This document shows positions 6,682 through 14,266 of a stretch of 14,353 bases of DNA, in pieces; within the stretch, counting starts at the first letter, position 1; each line of letters opens with the position of its first letter. The notes below the pieces were generated by a model that worked only from the letters and a program-made list of their open reading frames with translations, did no database searches and was not told the DNA's origin. The translations under genes and the position numbers were made by a program. Source of the DNA: Rickettsia typhi (lineage in GTDB: Bacteria; Pseudomonadota; Alphaproteobacteria; Rickettsiales; UBA1997); the NCBI GenBank assembly GCA_945906835.1, contig CAMDRL010000016.1:1-14353 (forward strand), in the 5' to 3' direction.

Positions 6682-7551
6682 ATGTCAAAACTTGAAGTAA
6701 AAAGTTTCTTTGATCACGCAACTGCAACATGGAGTTACATTGTTTGGAATTCTGAAGGAGAAAATAAAAATTGCGCAATTATTGATTCAGTTCTTGATTA
6801 CAATATCAGTTCTGGTCGCGTTTCAACAAATTCTGCAGATCTTCTAATTTCTTTTATCAAAGAACAAAATCTAACATTAGAATGGATTTTAGAAACTCAC
6901 ATTCACGCTGATCACCTTACTGCTGCAAATTATTTAAAAGAAAAATTAGGTGGTAAAACTGGGGTTAGTAAACGCATTGTGGCGGTTCTTAAAACTTGGC
7001 AAGAAATTTTTCACAATGAAAAAGACGCGCCATTAACAGGCGAACAGTTTGATTATCTTTTTGAAGATGATGAAGAATTTAATATTGGTGATTTGAAGGT
7101 AAAAATTATTGCTACTCCTGGGCATACGCCATCTGATATCAGCTATGTAATTGAAGATAATATTTTTGTTGGCGATGCAATATTTTTACCAGATGTTGGA
7201 ACTGGGCGTTGCGATTTTCTTAATGGTAGTTCGGCAGACTCTTATGATTCAGTACAAAAACTTTTATCTTTTCCGGATGGTTATAAAATTTATGTAGGGC
7301 ATGATTATCCGCCAACAAGCGCCAGAAATGCTGAATGTTTAACAACTGTGGCAAAGCAAAAAGAACATAATATTAGAGTTCATCAAGGGATCTCAAAAGA
7401 TCAATATGTTAGCAAGCGCAATAAAGATGATATTGGCAAAGAAGTGCCAGAATTATTGCTTCCTTCTTTGCAGGTTAATCTTTGTGCTGGTAAGTTTAGT
7501 AGGGATGAAAATGGTGAAGAATATATTAAGATTCCTGTGAATAAGATATAG
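6682..7551 (+). CDS. ETHE1/Blh-like persulfide dioxygenase, metallo-beta-lactamase fold
   Basis: Predicted iron-dependent persulfide dioxygenase that oxidises glutathione persulfide or a related persulfide to sulfite. The fold signature THIHADHLT (72-80) supplies H73, H75, D77 and H78. Further ligands are H148 in PGHTPSD and D165 in GDAIF, with H207 in YVGHDYPP. GTGRCDF at 173-179 corresponds to the ETHE1/Blh loop containing the conserved Arg (R176). Length (289) and the C-terminal LPSLQVNL fit the Blh (BigR-operon) branch better than plain glyoxalase II. It lies 2 nt after the rhodanese gene, an arrangement well known for sulfide detoxification. A convergent palindromic element follows the stop. 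A generic MBL hydrolase is the alternative, less likely given the context. Confidence 0.88.
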   Translation: MSKLEVKSFFDHATATWSYIVWNSEGENKNCAIIDSVLDYNISSGRVSTNSADLLISFIKEQNLTLEWILETHIHADHLTAANYLKEKLGGKTGVSKRIVAVLKTWQEIFHNEKDAPLTGEQFDYLFEDDEEFNIGDLKVKIIATPGHTPSDISYVIEDNIFVGDAIFLPDVGTGRCDFLNGSSADSYDSVQKLLSFPDGYKIYVGHDYPPTSARNAECLTTVAKQKEHNIRVHQGISKDQYVSKRNKDDIGKEVPELLLPSLQVNLCAGKFSRDENGEEYIKIPVNKI

Positions 7552-7578
7552 TTTATTGTTTTTTATTTCTCTTCTTCT

Positions 7579-7653
7579 TTGTCATTCCCGCGAAGGCGGG
7601 AATCCAGTAAGGTTTTAAGAAAAACTGGATTCCCGCCTTCGCGGGAATGACAA
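7579..7653 (-). repeat. Palindromic element, copy 4 (reverse orientation)
   Basis: Perfect 27 bp core arms (7581-7607 and 7625-7651), with pairing extending 2 bp further to 7579 and 7653. The 17 nt loop (7608-7624) is, in reverse complement, TTTTTCTTAAAACCTTA, like the loops of copies 2 and 3. It lies between the convergent dioxygenase and dsbD genes, where it could act as a two-way transcript end. Confidence 0.93.
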
Positions 7654-7702
7654 GATAGAAAATAGGAATGACAAAGAGGAAATGGATGACAAAGAGGAAG
7701 GG
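7643..7702 (+). repeat. Degenerate tandem tail of element copy 4
   Basis: Decayed units beginning GGGAATGACAAGATAG (7643), GGAATGACAAAGAGGAA (7665) and GGATGACAAAGAGGAAG (7684). Spacing is 22 then 19 bp. It runs to within a few bases of the dsbD stop, like the tail of copy 2 at pepF. Confidence 0.7.
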
Positions 7703-7717
7703 AATTTTCTAATTCCC
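7700..7717 (-). terminator. Small hairpin overlapping the dsbD stop codon
   Basis: Perfect 7 bp stem GGGAATT / AATTCCC (7700-7706 and 7711-7717) with a 4 nt loop. The dsbD stop codon (7709-7711) lies at the loop. On the minus strand it is followed by a pyrimidine-rich run (TTCCTCTTT) rather than a clean T-tract, so termination is only possible. Confidence 0.3.
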
Positions 7718-9523
7718 AGCCTTATCAATCAAATCAAGAAAATCTTTCTTCTTCAAAAACTCACTAGCAAGAATTCCATTTTTAGCATTAGGTCCAAAAA
7801 CAGCATTGAATGGAATGGCGAATCTGTTATGTTGCCGTAGGAAGTTCATTACTTGTTCATTTGGTTTGGTGATGTCGGCGCGCATGGCGATTATGTTTGG
7901 TGATTTTAGTTTTTTGATAACCTCTTCGTCATTTAGAACTCTTACTTTATTTAATTTGCAAGTAAGGCACCAGTCGGCAGTAACATCTACCACTACGATA
8001 TTTCCTTGTTCAACTAATTGATGTAAGGATTCTTCATCAAATTCTATCCATAAACTATTTTCAGAGATTGTCCCATGGTTAGATTTTTTTTGTAGACTTA
8101 CTGGTAAATAAAATAATGTAGTAACCAGCGTGATGAAGAGAAAGAATTTTATAAATTTTGATTTGATTTCAAGACAGAGTAAAAGCAAAATTGACAGCGC
8201 GGCAGCTATTAAAGACTGAATTAAGCCAATATTATCAGACAACACATAAACCAACCAAATCACGGTTGCGCCCAGAAAAACTGCCATTAATTTTTTAATT
8301 TTAAGCATCCAATTTCCCGGTTTTGGCAAAAGATAAACTAGTTTTGGAGCAATGATAAGAGTCACATAAGGCAAAGAGAATCCAAATCCAATAGCAAAAA
8401 ATATAGCAAAAATAGTTGTTATATTTTGAGATAAGGCAAAAGAAATTGCTGAGCCAAGAAATGGAGCAGAGCAAGGTGTGGCAAGCAACACCGCTAATAT
8501 TCCTGATAAAAAATTAGGAATAAGAATATTTTTTTCAGCTTCTTCCTCAGAGATTTTTTTATTGAGAAAGGTTGCTAAAAACTGGTCAAAACTAATCTCG
8601 AATATTCCAAGTAAGTTACCGCTTAAAAACACTAAAACTACAATTAAGAAAATTAGGAAATATGGGTTCTGAAATTGTAAACCCCAACCTAAAGAATTGC
8701 CGGTAATTTTTATTGCAGCAGCTGCGCCAGCAAAAGCCAAGAAGCATAGAATAATGCCGCAAATTGTAGCAAAAAATGCCAAACGAATGTGTAAAACTTT
8801 TGCTCCCGAATGATTAATTACGGATAATAATTTTATTGATAAAACTGGAAGCACGCAGGGCATAATGTTTAGAATTGCACCACCAATTATGGCCAATATT
8901 ATAGCCGAAATTAGCATTGAATAGTTGCTTTGATGCTCAGTTTTTTGAACAATATCATTTTTAGCGTCATCATTAGAAATTTTCTTTGGATAGAATTTTT
9001 GAATTAACGCCAAGGCTTCTTCGTCATTTTCTTTGGAAATTTTTATAGAAAAGCTTTCAGAAGCAGGAATACAAATGTCTTTGCAAAGACCATAATTTAT
9101 TTTAAGAGTTAATTCGGTTGGTTTTTCATTCTCTTGTAAGTCAATTTCAATTGGTAAAATTACCTCATTATGGTAAACCGTATATTTTAAAACCTCTGTA
9201 CCAATTGTTTCTTCTTCGTTAATTGCTTGTGGCCAAATAATTTTATGATTTAGATAATTTTGAGAGCCAGTAAAATCAAGGCTTGGAGGTAGTCCAATAC
9301 CATCTGAACCATTGCCATAAATCTTCCAGCCTTGAGAAATTTTAAAATGTAAGCCAGCAATTAATTTTCTTTGCCCAGAATCATCTTGATAAAAACTAGC
9401 TATAAGCCTTGTTCTTGAGGCTTTGCTTTCATTTTCTTGCCAGTTGGTTGTGGCAGAATTGGCGTTATTAGTGCAAAGAAAGAAAGCTGTAAGAAGAAGA
9501 GTTAGATATTTTTTGTAATTCAT
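7709..9523 (-). CDS. dsbD: DsbD/ScsB-type thiol:disulfide interchange protein
   Basis: Membrane reductase that passes electrons from cytoplasmic thioredoxin to periplasmic disulfide proteins. Residues 1-23 look like a signal peptide. The periplasmic N-domain (about 35-160) ends in GLCKDICIP with the redox pair C147/C151. Its SDGIGLPPSLDF segment resembles ScsB-type alpha domains more than E. coli DsbD. The membrane domain (about 200-475) has C223 in MPCVLP and C351 in ATPCSAPF, the CcdA-like pair. The C-terminal thioredoxin domain carries WCLTC with C519/C522. All six relay cysteines are therefore present and the 604-residue protein looks intact (E. coli DsbD has 565). The gene is convergent with the persulfide dioxygenase and divergent from the CHCC gene. 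Its leader contains a different palindromic repeat. The periplasmic partner is not encoded here. Confidence 0.92.
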   Translation of the reverse strand: MNYKKYLTLLLTAFFLCTNNANSATTNWQENESKASRTRLIASFYQDDSGQRKLIAGLHFKISQGWKIYGNGSDGIGLPPSLDFTGSQNYLNHKIIWPQAINEEETIGTEVLKYTVYHNEVILPIEIDLQENEKPTELTLKINYGLCKDICIPASESFSIKISKENDEEALALIQKFYPKKISNDDAKNDIVQKTEHQSNYSMLISAIILAIIGGAILNIMPCVLPVLSIKLLSVINHSGAKVLHIRLAFFATICGIILCFLAFAGAAAAIKITGNSLGWGLQFQNPYFLIFLIVVLVFLSGNLLGIFEISFDQFLATFLNKKISEEEAEKNILIPNFLSGILAVLLATPCSAPFLGSAISFALSQNITTIFAIFFAIGFGFSLPYVTLIIAPKLVYLLPKPGNWMLKIKKLMAVFLGATVIWLVYVLSDNIGLIQSLIAAALSILLLLCLEIKSKFIKFFLFITLVTTLFYLPVSLQKKSNHGTISENSLWIEFDEESLHQLVEQGNIVVVDVTADWCLTCKLNKVRVLNDEEVIKKLKSPNIIAMRADITKPNEQVMNFLRQHNRFAIPFNAVFGPNAKNGILASEFLKKKDFLDLIDKAGN

Positions 9524-9540
9524 TGTAATTTTTTATTATT

Positions 9541-9581
9541 AGCAGAGAGATCCTGAAGCAAGTTCAGGATATCTTGCTGCT
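9541..9581. repeat. TCCTGAA-type palindromic repeat in the dsbD leader
   Basis: Inverted repeat with an inner stem ATCCTGAA / TTCAGGAT (9550-9557 and 9563-9570), a GCAAG loop, and an outer AGCAG / CTGCT pair (9541-9545 and 9577-9581). The sequence is of the TCCTGAAnCAAGTTCAGGA type that recurs in many alphaproteobacterial genomes. It is unrelated to the four CCCGCG elements. It lies 18-58 nt upstream of the dsbD ATG and would form a hairpin in its mRNA leader. Confidence 0.65.
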
Positions 9582-9619
9582 TATTAAATTTTTATTTTGT
9601 TTCTTGAAATAATCTTTGG

Positions 9620-9674
9620 TTATAAGTAACTTTCACATATGTAGTTTACCATATTTTTTTAAGTTACTTTATAA
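9620..9674. promoter_or_regulatory. Inverted repeat in the divergent dsbD / CHCC intergenic region
   Basis: TTATAAGTAACTT begins at 9620 and its near-perfect complement AAGTTACTTTATAA lies at 9661-9674, differing by one inserted base. Between them is the palindrome ACATATGT (9635-9642). The position between divergent genes suits an operator or a hairpin, but no regulator is known. Confidence 0.35.
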
Positions 9675-9681
9675 GTTTCGA

Positions 9682-9687
9682 TATAAT
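9682..9687 (+). promoter_or_regulatory. Candidate -10 box for the CHCC-purA-GT operon
   Basis: A perfect TATAAT hexamer 48 nt upstream of the ATG at 9736. The -35 position has only a weak match (TTAAGT at 9659-9664, 17 bp spacing). In DNA this AT-rich the hexamer alone is modest evidence. Confidence 0.4.
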
Positions 9688-9735
9688 TCCTAAAAAGTTT
9701 CCCTAAAACATTTTAATTCTAAATAATATTTTAAA

Positions 9736-9951
9736 ATGAATTTTCAAAATAGCTCAAAAAGAGATGCGCTTGAAGTTGTGCATGTTGATTCTAAAAAGGT
9801 TTCCTGTGATGGTGGCAAAGGAAGCGCGGGTCATCCGTTGGTTTATTTAAACATGGGAAGCAAAGATTATGTGGTTTGTCCATATTGTAGCAAATATTTT
9901 ACTTTAGATAATTCTAATAATGATAAGAAAATAAAACATAAACATGACTAA
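9736..9951 (+). CDS. CHCC zinc-finger protein, NDUFS6-like
   Basis: Small 71-residue protein with the zf-CHCC motif: C24 in VSCDGG, H33 in GHP, and C48/C51 in VVCPYC followed by SKYF. The family is related to the C-terminal domain of the mitochondrial complex I accessory subunit NDUFS6 and is widespread in alphaproteobacteria, where a role in complex I assembly or stability is the usual inference. The C-terminal tail is rich in Lys, His and Asn. Its stop overlaps the purA start by 8 nt (9944-9951), so it is translationally coupled to purA. A candidate promoter precedes it. Function here is by family only. Confidence 0.87.
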   Translation: MNFQNSSKRDALEVVHVDSKKVSCDGGKGSAGHPLVYLNMGSKDYVVCPYCSKYFTLDNSNNDKKIKHKHD

Positions 9952-11224
9952 TATCGCAATAGTAGGGCTGCAATGGGGAGATGAAGGAAAGGGTAAAATT
10001 GTTGATTGCCTATCTGACAAATTTGATGCTGTGGTGCGTTTTCAAGGTGGCCACAATGCTGGTCACACTATCAAAGTTGGTGATAACACTTACAAACTTA
10101 GTTTACTGCCTTCAGGAATTATCAGAGACAAATTTTCGGTAATTGGAAGTGGGGTGGTGGTTGATCCAATCGCACTTTTTAATGAGATTAAAAAATTAGA
10201 AGATCAAGGTTTAAAAATTCTTCCAGAAAAACTAGCAATTGCTGACAATGCCTGTTTAATTTTGTCAATTCACCAAGATTTAGATCAGCTTTTAGAAGCA
10301 GAAAAAGGTGAAAATAAAATTGGTACAACTGGTCGTGGAATTGGCCCTGCTTATGAAGATCGCGCTGGCAGAAGGGCGGTTAGAATTTGTGATTTACTTG
10401 ATGAAAAAGTTTTAAGAGAAAGATTAACCAATTTAATTTTTTACCACAATCTTTTGCGTAAAAGTTTGGGCGCTGAAATTGTTACTGTTGAAAAAATTAT
10501 TTCTGAATTAGAGCCAATTCGCGAAAGACTTTTATCTTTCACCAGACCTTCTTTTGAAATTTATAAAAAACTTGCTGCTTGCAAAAATGTAATGTTTGAA
10601 GGTGCGCAAGGTGTGCTTTTAGATGTGACCTATGGAACTTTTCCTTTTGTGACTTCTTCAAATACAATGTCAGGTCAAGTTGCTCTTGGTTCTTGTATGG
10701 GAGTTGGTGATTTGCATAACACTATTGGTATTTTAAAAGCTTACACAACCAGAGTTGGCTCGGGGCCATTTCCAACTGAATTAAATGATGAAATTGGAAA
10801 TTTCTTGCGCATTGAAGGTAAAGAAGTTGGGACTGTAACTGGTCGTGACCGCAGATGTGGTTGGTTTGACGCAGTTTTAGTTAAACAGGCAATTAAAATT
10901 TCTTCAGTAAAAGAAATTGCTTTAACAAAATTAGATGTTTTGGACAAATTAGAAAAAATCAAAATTTGCGTGGGTTACAAAATTGATGGTGAAGTTTATG
11001 AATACTTGCCACAAGCCAATCATTTATGGAGCAAAATTGAGCCAGTTTATGAAGAAATTGAAGGCTGGAGGGAAGTTACAGTTGGAGCAAAATCAGTAAG
11101 TGAATTGCCACAAAAAGCACGCAACTACATTGCCAGAATTGAAGAATTATGTGGTGTAAAATCAGTTATTATTTCTACTGGTCCTAAAAGAGAAGAAACG
11201 ATTATTCTAAAAGATTTATCTTAA
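9944..11224 (+). CDS. purA: Adenylosuccinate synthetase
   Basis: Catalyses GTP-dependent conversion of IMP and aspartate to adenylosuccinate, the first committed step to AMP. The full signature set is present: GDEGKGKIVD near residue 13, GGHNAGHTI near 37, GTTGRGIGPAYEDR, EGAQGVLLD, SGPFPTEL, GRDRRCGWFDAV, and the C-terminal guanine-binding STGPKRE. The 426 residues match the bacterial norm (about 430), with no gaps or missing catalytic residues seen. It starts inside the end of the CHCC gene and is followed 5 nt later by a glycosyltransferase gene. Its presence argues against the most reduced rickettsial metabolism. No purB or other pur gene is within the window. Confidence 0.97.
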   Translation: MTNIAIVGLQWGDEGKGKIVDCLSDKFDAVVRFQGGHNAGHTIKVGDNTYKLSLLPSGIIRDKFSVIGSGVVVDPIALFNEIKKLEDQGLKILPEKLAIADNACLILSIHQDLDQLLEAEKGENKIGTTGRGIGPAYEDRAGRRAVRICDLLDEKVLRERLTNLIFYHNLLRKSLGAEIVTVEKIISELEPIRERLLSFTRPSFEIYKKLAACKNVMFEGAQGVLLDVTYGTFPFVTSSNTMSGQVALGSCMGVGDLHNTIGILKAYTTRVGSGPFPTELNDEIGNFLRIEGKEVGTVTGRDRRCGWFDAVLVKQAIKISSVKEIALTKLDVLDKLEKIKICVGYKIDGEVYEYLPQANHLWSKIEPVYEEIEGWREVTVGAKSVSELPQKARNYIARIEELCGVKSVIISTGPKREETIILKDLS

Positions 11225-11229
11225 ATTAA

Positions 11230-12393
11230 ATGACTGAAAATAAAAAAACTGTATTGATGCAAATCCTGCCAGCCTTAGAAAGCGGCGGAGTGGAAAGAGG
11301 TACTGTTGATATTGCTAAAACTCTAAAAAAAGCTGAATTTGAACCAATTGTGGTTTCTGCTGGTGGAGTTTTAGTTTATCAATTGCGTGAAGCTAAAATT
11401 AATCACATCACACTTCCAGTTAATAGTAAAAATCCCATAACAATTTTTCGTAATATTAAAAAACTAGAAAAATTAATCACTGAACACAAAGTTGACATAG
11501 TTCATGTTAGATCTAGAGCACCAATGTGGAGTGCTTATTATGCCTGCAAAAATACTGGTACAAAATTAGTTTCAACAGTTCATGGAACTTATTCTTTAAA
11601 ATTTTTGCGTTGGAATAATTTTTTGCCTAAAAGATTCTACAATTCTGTAATGCTTAGGGCTGATAAAATTATTGTGGTTTCTAATTTTATCAAAAATTAT
11701 TTGGTTGAAAATTATTATGGAAAATATGCTGGCTTTGCTGATAAAGTTATGGTTATTCAACGCGGAGTTGATCTTAAATCTTTTGACGCTGAGAAAGTTT
11801 CAAAAAATCGTATCATTGATTTAATTACTAAATGGAATTTACCAGAAGATAAAAAAATTATTATGTTGCCAGCTCGTTTTACAGCTTGGAAAGGACATGA
11901 ATTTTTAATTGATGCTTTGGCGCAAGTTAAAGGAAATTTCTGCTGTATTTTCGTAGGTTCAGATCATGGTCATGGTAAATTCAGAAAAAAAATTGAAGAG
12001 AAAGTTGTGAAATCTCAACTATCTGGAAAAGTCAGAGTTATGGGAATTTGCAAAGATATGTCCGCTGCCTATGCAGTTTCTCATGCTGTAATATCTTCAA
12101 GCGTTAGACCAGAAGCTTTTGGTCGCGTTGCAATTGAAGCGCAGGCTATGGGAAGAATTATTATTGCCACTAAAATTGGCGGCTCTCTTGAAACTATTAT
12201 TGATAAAAAAACTGGGTTTTTGGTTGAGTTGAATGATAGTAAGAAATTTGCAGAAGTGATTGACAAAATTTTAAATTTATCGGAAGAAGAAGCTAAAGAA
12301 ATTGGCAAAGCCGCCAGAAAGCATGTTGAAGAAAATTTCTCTAATGAAAAAATGTGTGAAGAGACTCTGAAGGTTTATCGTTCTTTGTTGTAG
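11230..12393 (+). CDS. GT4-family glycosyltransferase (GT-B fold)
   Basis: Retaining GT-B glycosyltransferase of the large GT4 (group 1) family, likely acting on a cell-surface glycan or lipid acceptor at the inner membrane's cytoplasmic face. The N-terminal domain has the ESGGVERGTVD glycine loop near residue 17. The linker is followed by LPARFTAWKGH, where the C-terminal donor-binding domain begins. The E-x7-E motif is E295/E303 within RPEAFGRVAIEAQ, followed by GGSLETI and TGFLV. At 387 residues it is complete, and no transmembrane segment is evident. It starts 5 nt after purA and is the last gene before a strong terminator. Donor and acceptor cannot be told from sequence; lipopolysaccharide-type or related envelope sugars are the commonest roles in alphaproteobacteria. 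Confidence 0.88.
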   Translation: MTENKKTVLMQILPALESGGVERGTVDIAKTLKKAEFEPIVVSAGGVLVYQLREAKINHITLPVNSKNPITIFRNIKKLEKLITEHKVDIVHVRSRAPMWSAYYACKNTGTKLVSTVHGTYSLKFLRWNNFLPKRFYNSVMLRADKIIVVSNFIKNYLVENYYGKYAGFADKVMVIQRGVDLKSFDAEKVSKNRIIDLITKWNLPEDKKIIMLPARFTAWKGHEFLIDALAQVKGNFCCIFVGSDHGHGKFRKKIEEKVVKSQLSGKVRVMGICKDMSAAYAVSHAVISSSVRPEAFGRVAIEAQAMGRIIIATKIGGSLETIIDKKTGFLVELNDSKKFAEVIDKILNLSEEEAKEIGKAARKHVEENFSNEKMCEETLKVYRSLL

Positions 12394-12414
12394 TTTTATT
12401 AATTCTTATTTCGT

Positions 12415-12454
12415 AAAAAAAGCGTACAGATTTTACAATCTATACGCTTTTTTT
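12415..12454. terminator. Bidirectional intrinsic terminator
   Basis: A 12 bp stem (12421-12432 and 12437-12448) with a 4 nt loop, flanked by an A-run on the left and a T-run on the right. It can therefore end transcripts from the glycosyltransferase gene (plus) and from the membrane-protein gene (minus). The single mismatch is C-A in plus-strand RNA but G-U in minus-strand RNA, so the stem is slightly better for the minus-strand transcript. Confidence 0.88.
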
Positions 12455-12471
12455 ATTTATATTTTAGATAT

Positions 12472-12888
12472 CTATTTAACTTTTTGATCTATGAGATATA
12501 AAATATATCCAGCACCAACGCATTGAATAACTCTGCCGGTGAACCAGCTAATAGCAATAACTGGAGGGACTGGTATGAAGATGTAGCTGGCTAATTGAAT
12601 CAAACCAACCATTTCACCGATCAATAATCCAGCGCCTAGTGAATCGTGAAGTAAGTGTTTCTTTTTAGAGAAAACAAAGTCTCTAAAAAACTGCATAACA
12701 ATAATAGCGAATATTAGGTGAACTATTACGCTTAGATGTAAAAGCGTTGACATTTCTGATTCTGGTCGCCATAGGTTAGCGGTTGATTGATAGGCTGATT
12801 TTAAAAATAAATTATGTAGGAAAAAGTCTACAATGTAAGTAAAAGTAAATACCGAGGCTACGGAAATAAGGAATTTTTTATTGCTCAT
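12472..12888 (-). CDS. Small four-helix integral membrane protein, function unknown
   Basis: A 138-residue protein with four hydrophobic segments at about 5-30, 48-70, 82-104 and 110-134. After helix 1 it reads D-x3-H-x3-L...Y, then TANLWRPESEM (about 37-47). That charged LWRPE-x-EM segment is reminiscent of a family of small bacterial four-TM proteins of unknown function that I recall but cannot name with certainty. The ATG at 12888 has no Shine-Dalgarno sequence nearby: an AAGGAG sits about 36 nt upstream with no start codon at normal distance, and an in-frame stop rules out an upstream start. It lies between the intrinsic terminator and ribD on the same strand, 244 bp from ribD, so it is probably transcribed separately. 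Confidence 0.75.
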   Translation of the reverse strand: MSNKKFLISVASVFTFTYIVDFFLHNLFLKSAYQSTANLWRPESEMSTLLHLSVIVHLIFAIIVMQFFRDFVFSKKKHLLHDSLGAGLLIGEMVGLIQLASYIFIPVPPVIAISWFTGRVIQCVGAGYILYLIDQKVK

Positions 12889-13132
12889 TTTGTTTAAAAA
12901 AAAGTTGATATTATGTTGCTAGAACTCCTTTTTTTTAGCTAGGCAAGATTGGTTTTGCAAAATATTTGTAGTTAGCTGTAAAAAAATACTTAAAAATGCT
13001 TCAAATAGGGATTAAGTACAATTTGCTGAAAAGCACTCGTCATCCTTGATGCGTAAGTGTCAAGAATCTTGTGAATAAGATTAGCTTAGTATGCTATAGT
13101 GTGGCGAGAAAATAAGTGAATATAACAAAGAT
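12889..13132. other. 244 bp intergenic region with small inverted repeats
   Basis: Non-coding on both strands as far as I can see. It contains small stems at 13045-13064 (CTTGA / TCAAG) and 13065-13082 (AATCTT / AAGATT), plus an imperfect inverted repeat at 12916-12946 whose minus-strand loop displays AAGGAG. A perfect minus-strand TTGACA lies at 13058-13063, but no matching -10 box is found at 16-18 bp. No tRNA or known RNA family is recognisable. Confidence 0.4.
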
Positions 13133-13147
13133 TTATGTTTTGTTATA
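13121..13147 (-). terminator. Weak hairpin overlapping the ribD stop
   Basis: A 9 bp A/T-rich stem (TATAACAAA, 13121-13129, with TTTGTTATA, 13139-13147) and a 9 nt loop containing the ribD stop codon. On the minus strand only scattered T residues follow, so termination efficiency would be low. Confidence 0.25.
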
Positions 13148-14266
13148 GCCCGTGGGGCTAACCAATATCTCTATCAAATCTTCTTCTAACTCAAAAATAT
13201 CTTTTTTAATAAAATTGCGCAAGGTTTCGCTAATATTGGAAAATTCCATTTTTCCAATTCCTGATATTCCATCATCGCCGATGATTTTTCTATTTCTGAT
13301 CCATATTAATTCATCAATTACATTTTCCTTTAAAAGCTGTGTTGCAAGGTTTTGTCCTCCTTCAACTAATAGAGAATTTATGCCACTTTTATAAAGTTTT
13401 TGTAATGCATTTTTTAGGTCAATTTGATCATTTATTTTTTGGCAAAAAATTACTTCAACGCCAAGATTTTTTAGATTTGTGAAATCATAATCTTGCTCAT
13501 AAGTTAAAATTATGGTTGGAATATTTTTGGCTGTTTGAAATATTTTTAGCTCTTCATCAAAATTAATATTGCCAGCAACTATTACTCTTTTTGGTGAATA
13601 TTCTTCAAGCCCTGAAATTCGGCAATCAAGCATTGGGTTATCTTTTTTTACAGTATTAGAGCCAACCATTATGGCATCATTTGTGGCTCGTAAATGATGA
13701 GAGAAATGTCTGGCTTTTTCGCTTGTAATCCATTTGCTGTCAAAATTTTTAGTGGCAATTTTTCCATCTAAACTAGTGGCTAATTTAAGTGTAACATAAG
13801 GCAATCCAGTTTTTTTAGCTTTAAAGAATCCTTTATTTAACTCTTGAGATTCTTTTTCCATGATTCCAACTACCACTTCAATTCCAGCATCGCAAAGTTT
13901 TTTTATACCATCTCCATTAACTCTTGAATCGGGGTCTTTAGATGCGATTACAACTCTTGAAATTCTATTTTGAATTATTAAGTCAGCGCAAGGGGCGGTT
14001 TTGCCAAAATGAGAGCAAGGTTCTAAAGTAACATAAAGACTTGAGTTTTGTAAGAGCTGCGACCCATTTTTATGTGACAAAACTTTATCAATGGCAATTT
14101 TTTCAGCATGAGGGCGACCATCTCTTGCCGTAACTCCTGTTGAGATTATTTCATTATTCTTAGTTATTACGCATCCTACAACAGGGTTTGGAGCAGTTGT
14201 GCCGAGGTTTTTCTTGGCCAAATTTAATGCATAGGAAATGAATTTCTGATCAGTATGTTTTGTCAT
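13133..14266 (-). CDS. ribD: Bifunctional riboflavin deaminase/reductase RibD
   Basis: Carries out the second and third steps of riboflavin synthesis: deamination of the pyrimidine product of GTP cyclohydrolase II, then reduction of the ribosyl side chain. The N-terminal deaminase domain (1-145) has the zinc site H53-A-E55 in PHAEKIA plus C84 and C93 in EPCSHFGKTAPCAD. The C-terminal reductase domain (about 150-377) shows LATSLDGKIA, SKWITSE, DAIMVGSNTV, LLVEGGQ and the NADPH-binding surroundings expected. Length (377) equals the usual 360-380 and no fusion or truncation is seen. Other rib genes are not in the window. Only 87 bp of upstream sequence is available, and no FMN riboswitch can be recognised in it. 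Confidence 0.95.
   Translation of the reverse strand: MTKHTDQKFISYALNLAKKNLGTTAPNPVVGCVITKNNEIISTGVTARDGRPHAEKIAIDKVLSHKNGSQLLQNSSLYVTLEPCSHFGKTAPCADLIIQNRISRVVIASKDPDSRVNGDGIKKLCDAGIEVVVGIMEKESQELNKGFFKAKKTGLPYVTLKLATSLDGKIATKNFDSKWITSEKARHFSHHLRATNDAIMVGSNTVKKDNPMLDCRISGLEEYSPKRVIVAGNINFDEELKIFQTAKNIPTIILTYEQDYDFTNLKNLGVEVIFCQKINDQIDLKNALQKLYKSGINSLLVEGGQNLATQLLKENVIDELIWIRNRKIIGDDGISGIGKMEFSNISETLRNFIKKDIFELEEDLIEILVSPTGYNKT

Noticed and set aside
2868..7653. CRISPR array
   Set aside because: The repeats are four widely and irregularly spaced palindromes separated by genes, with no spacers and no cas genes.
12889..13132. Promoter from the perfect TTGACA (minus, 13058-13063) or TATAGT (plus, 13095-13100)
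   Set aside because: Neither has a partner hexamer at acceptable spacing (16-18 bp).
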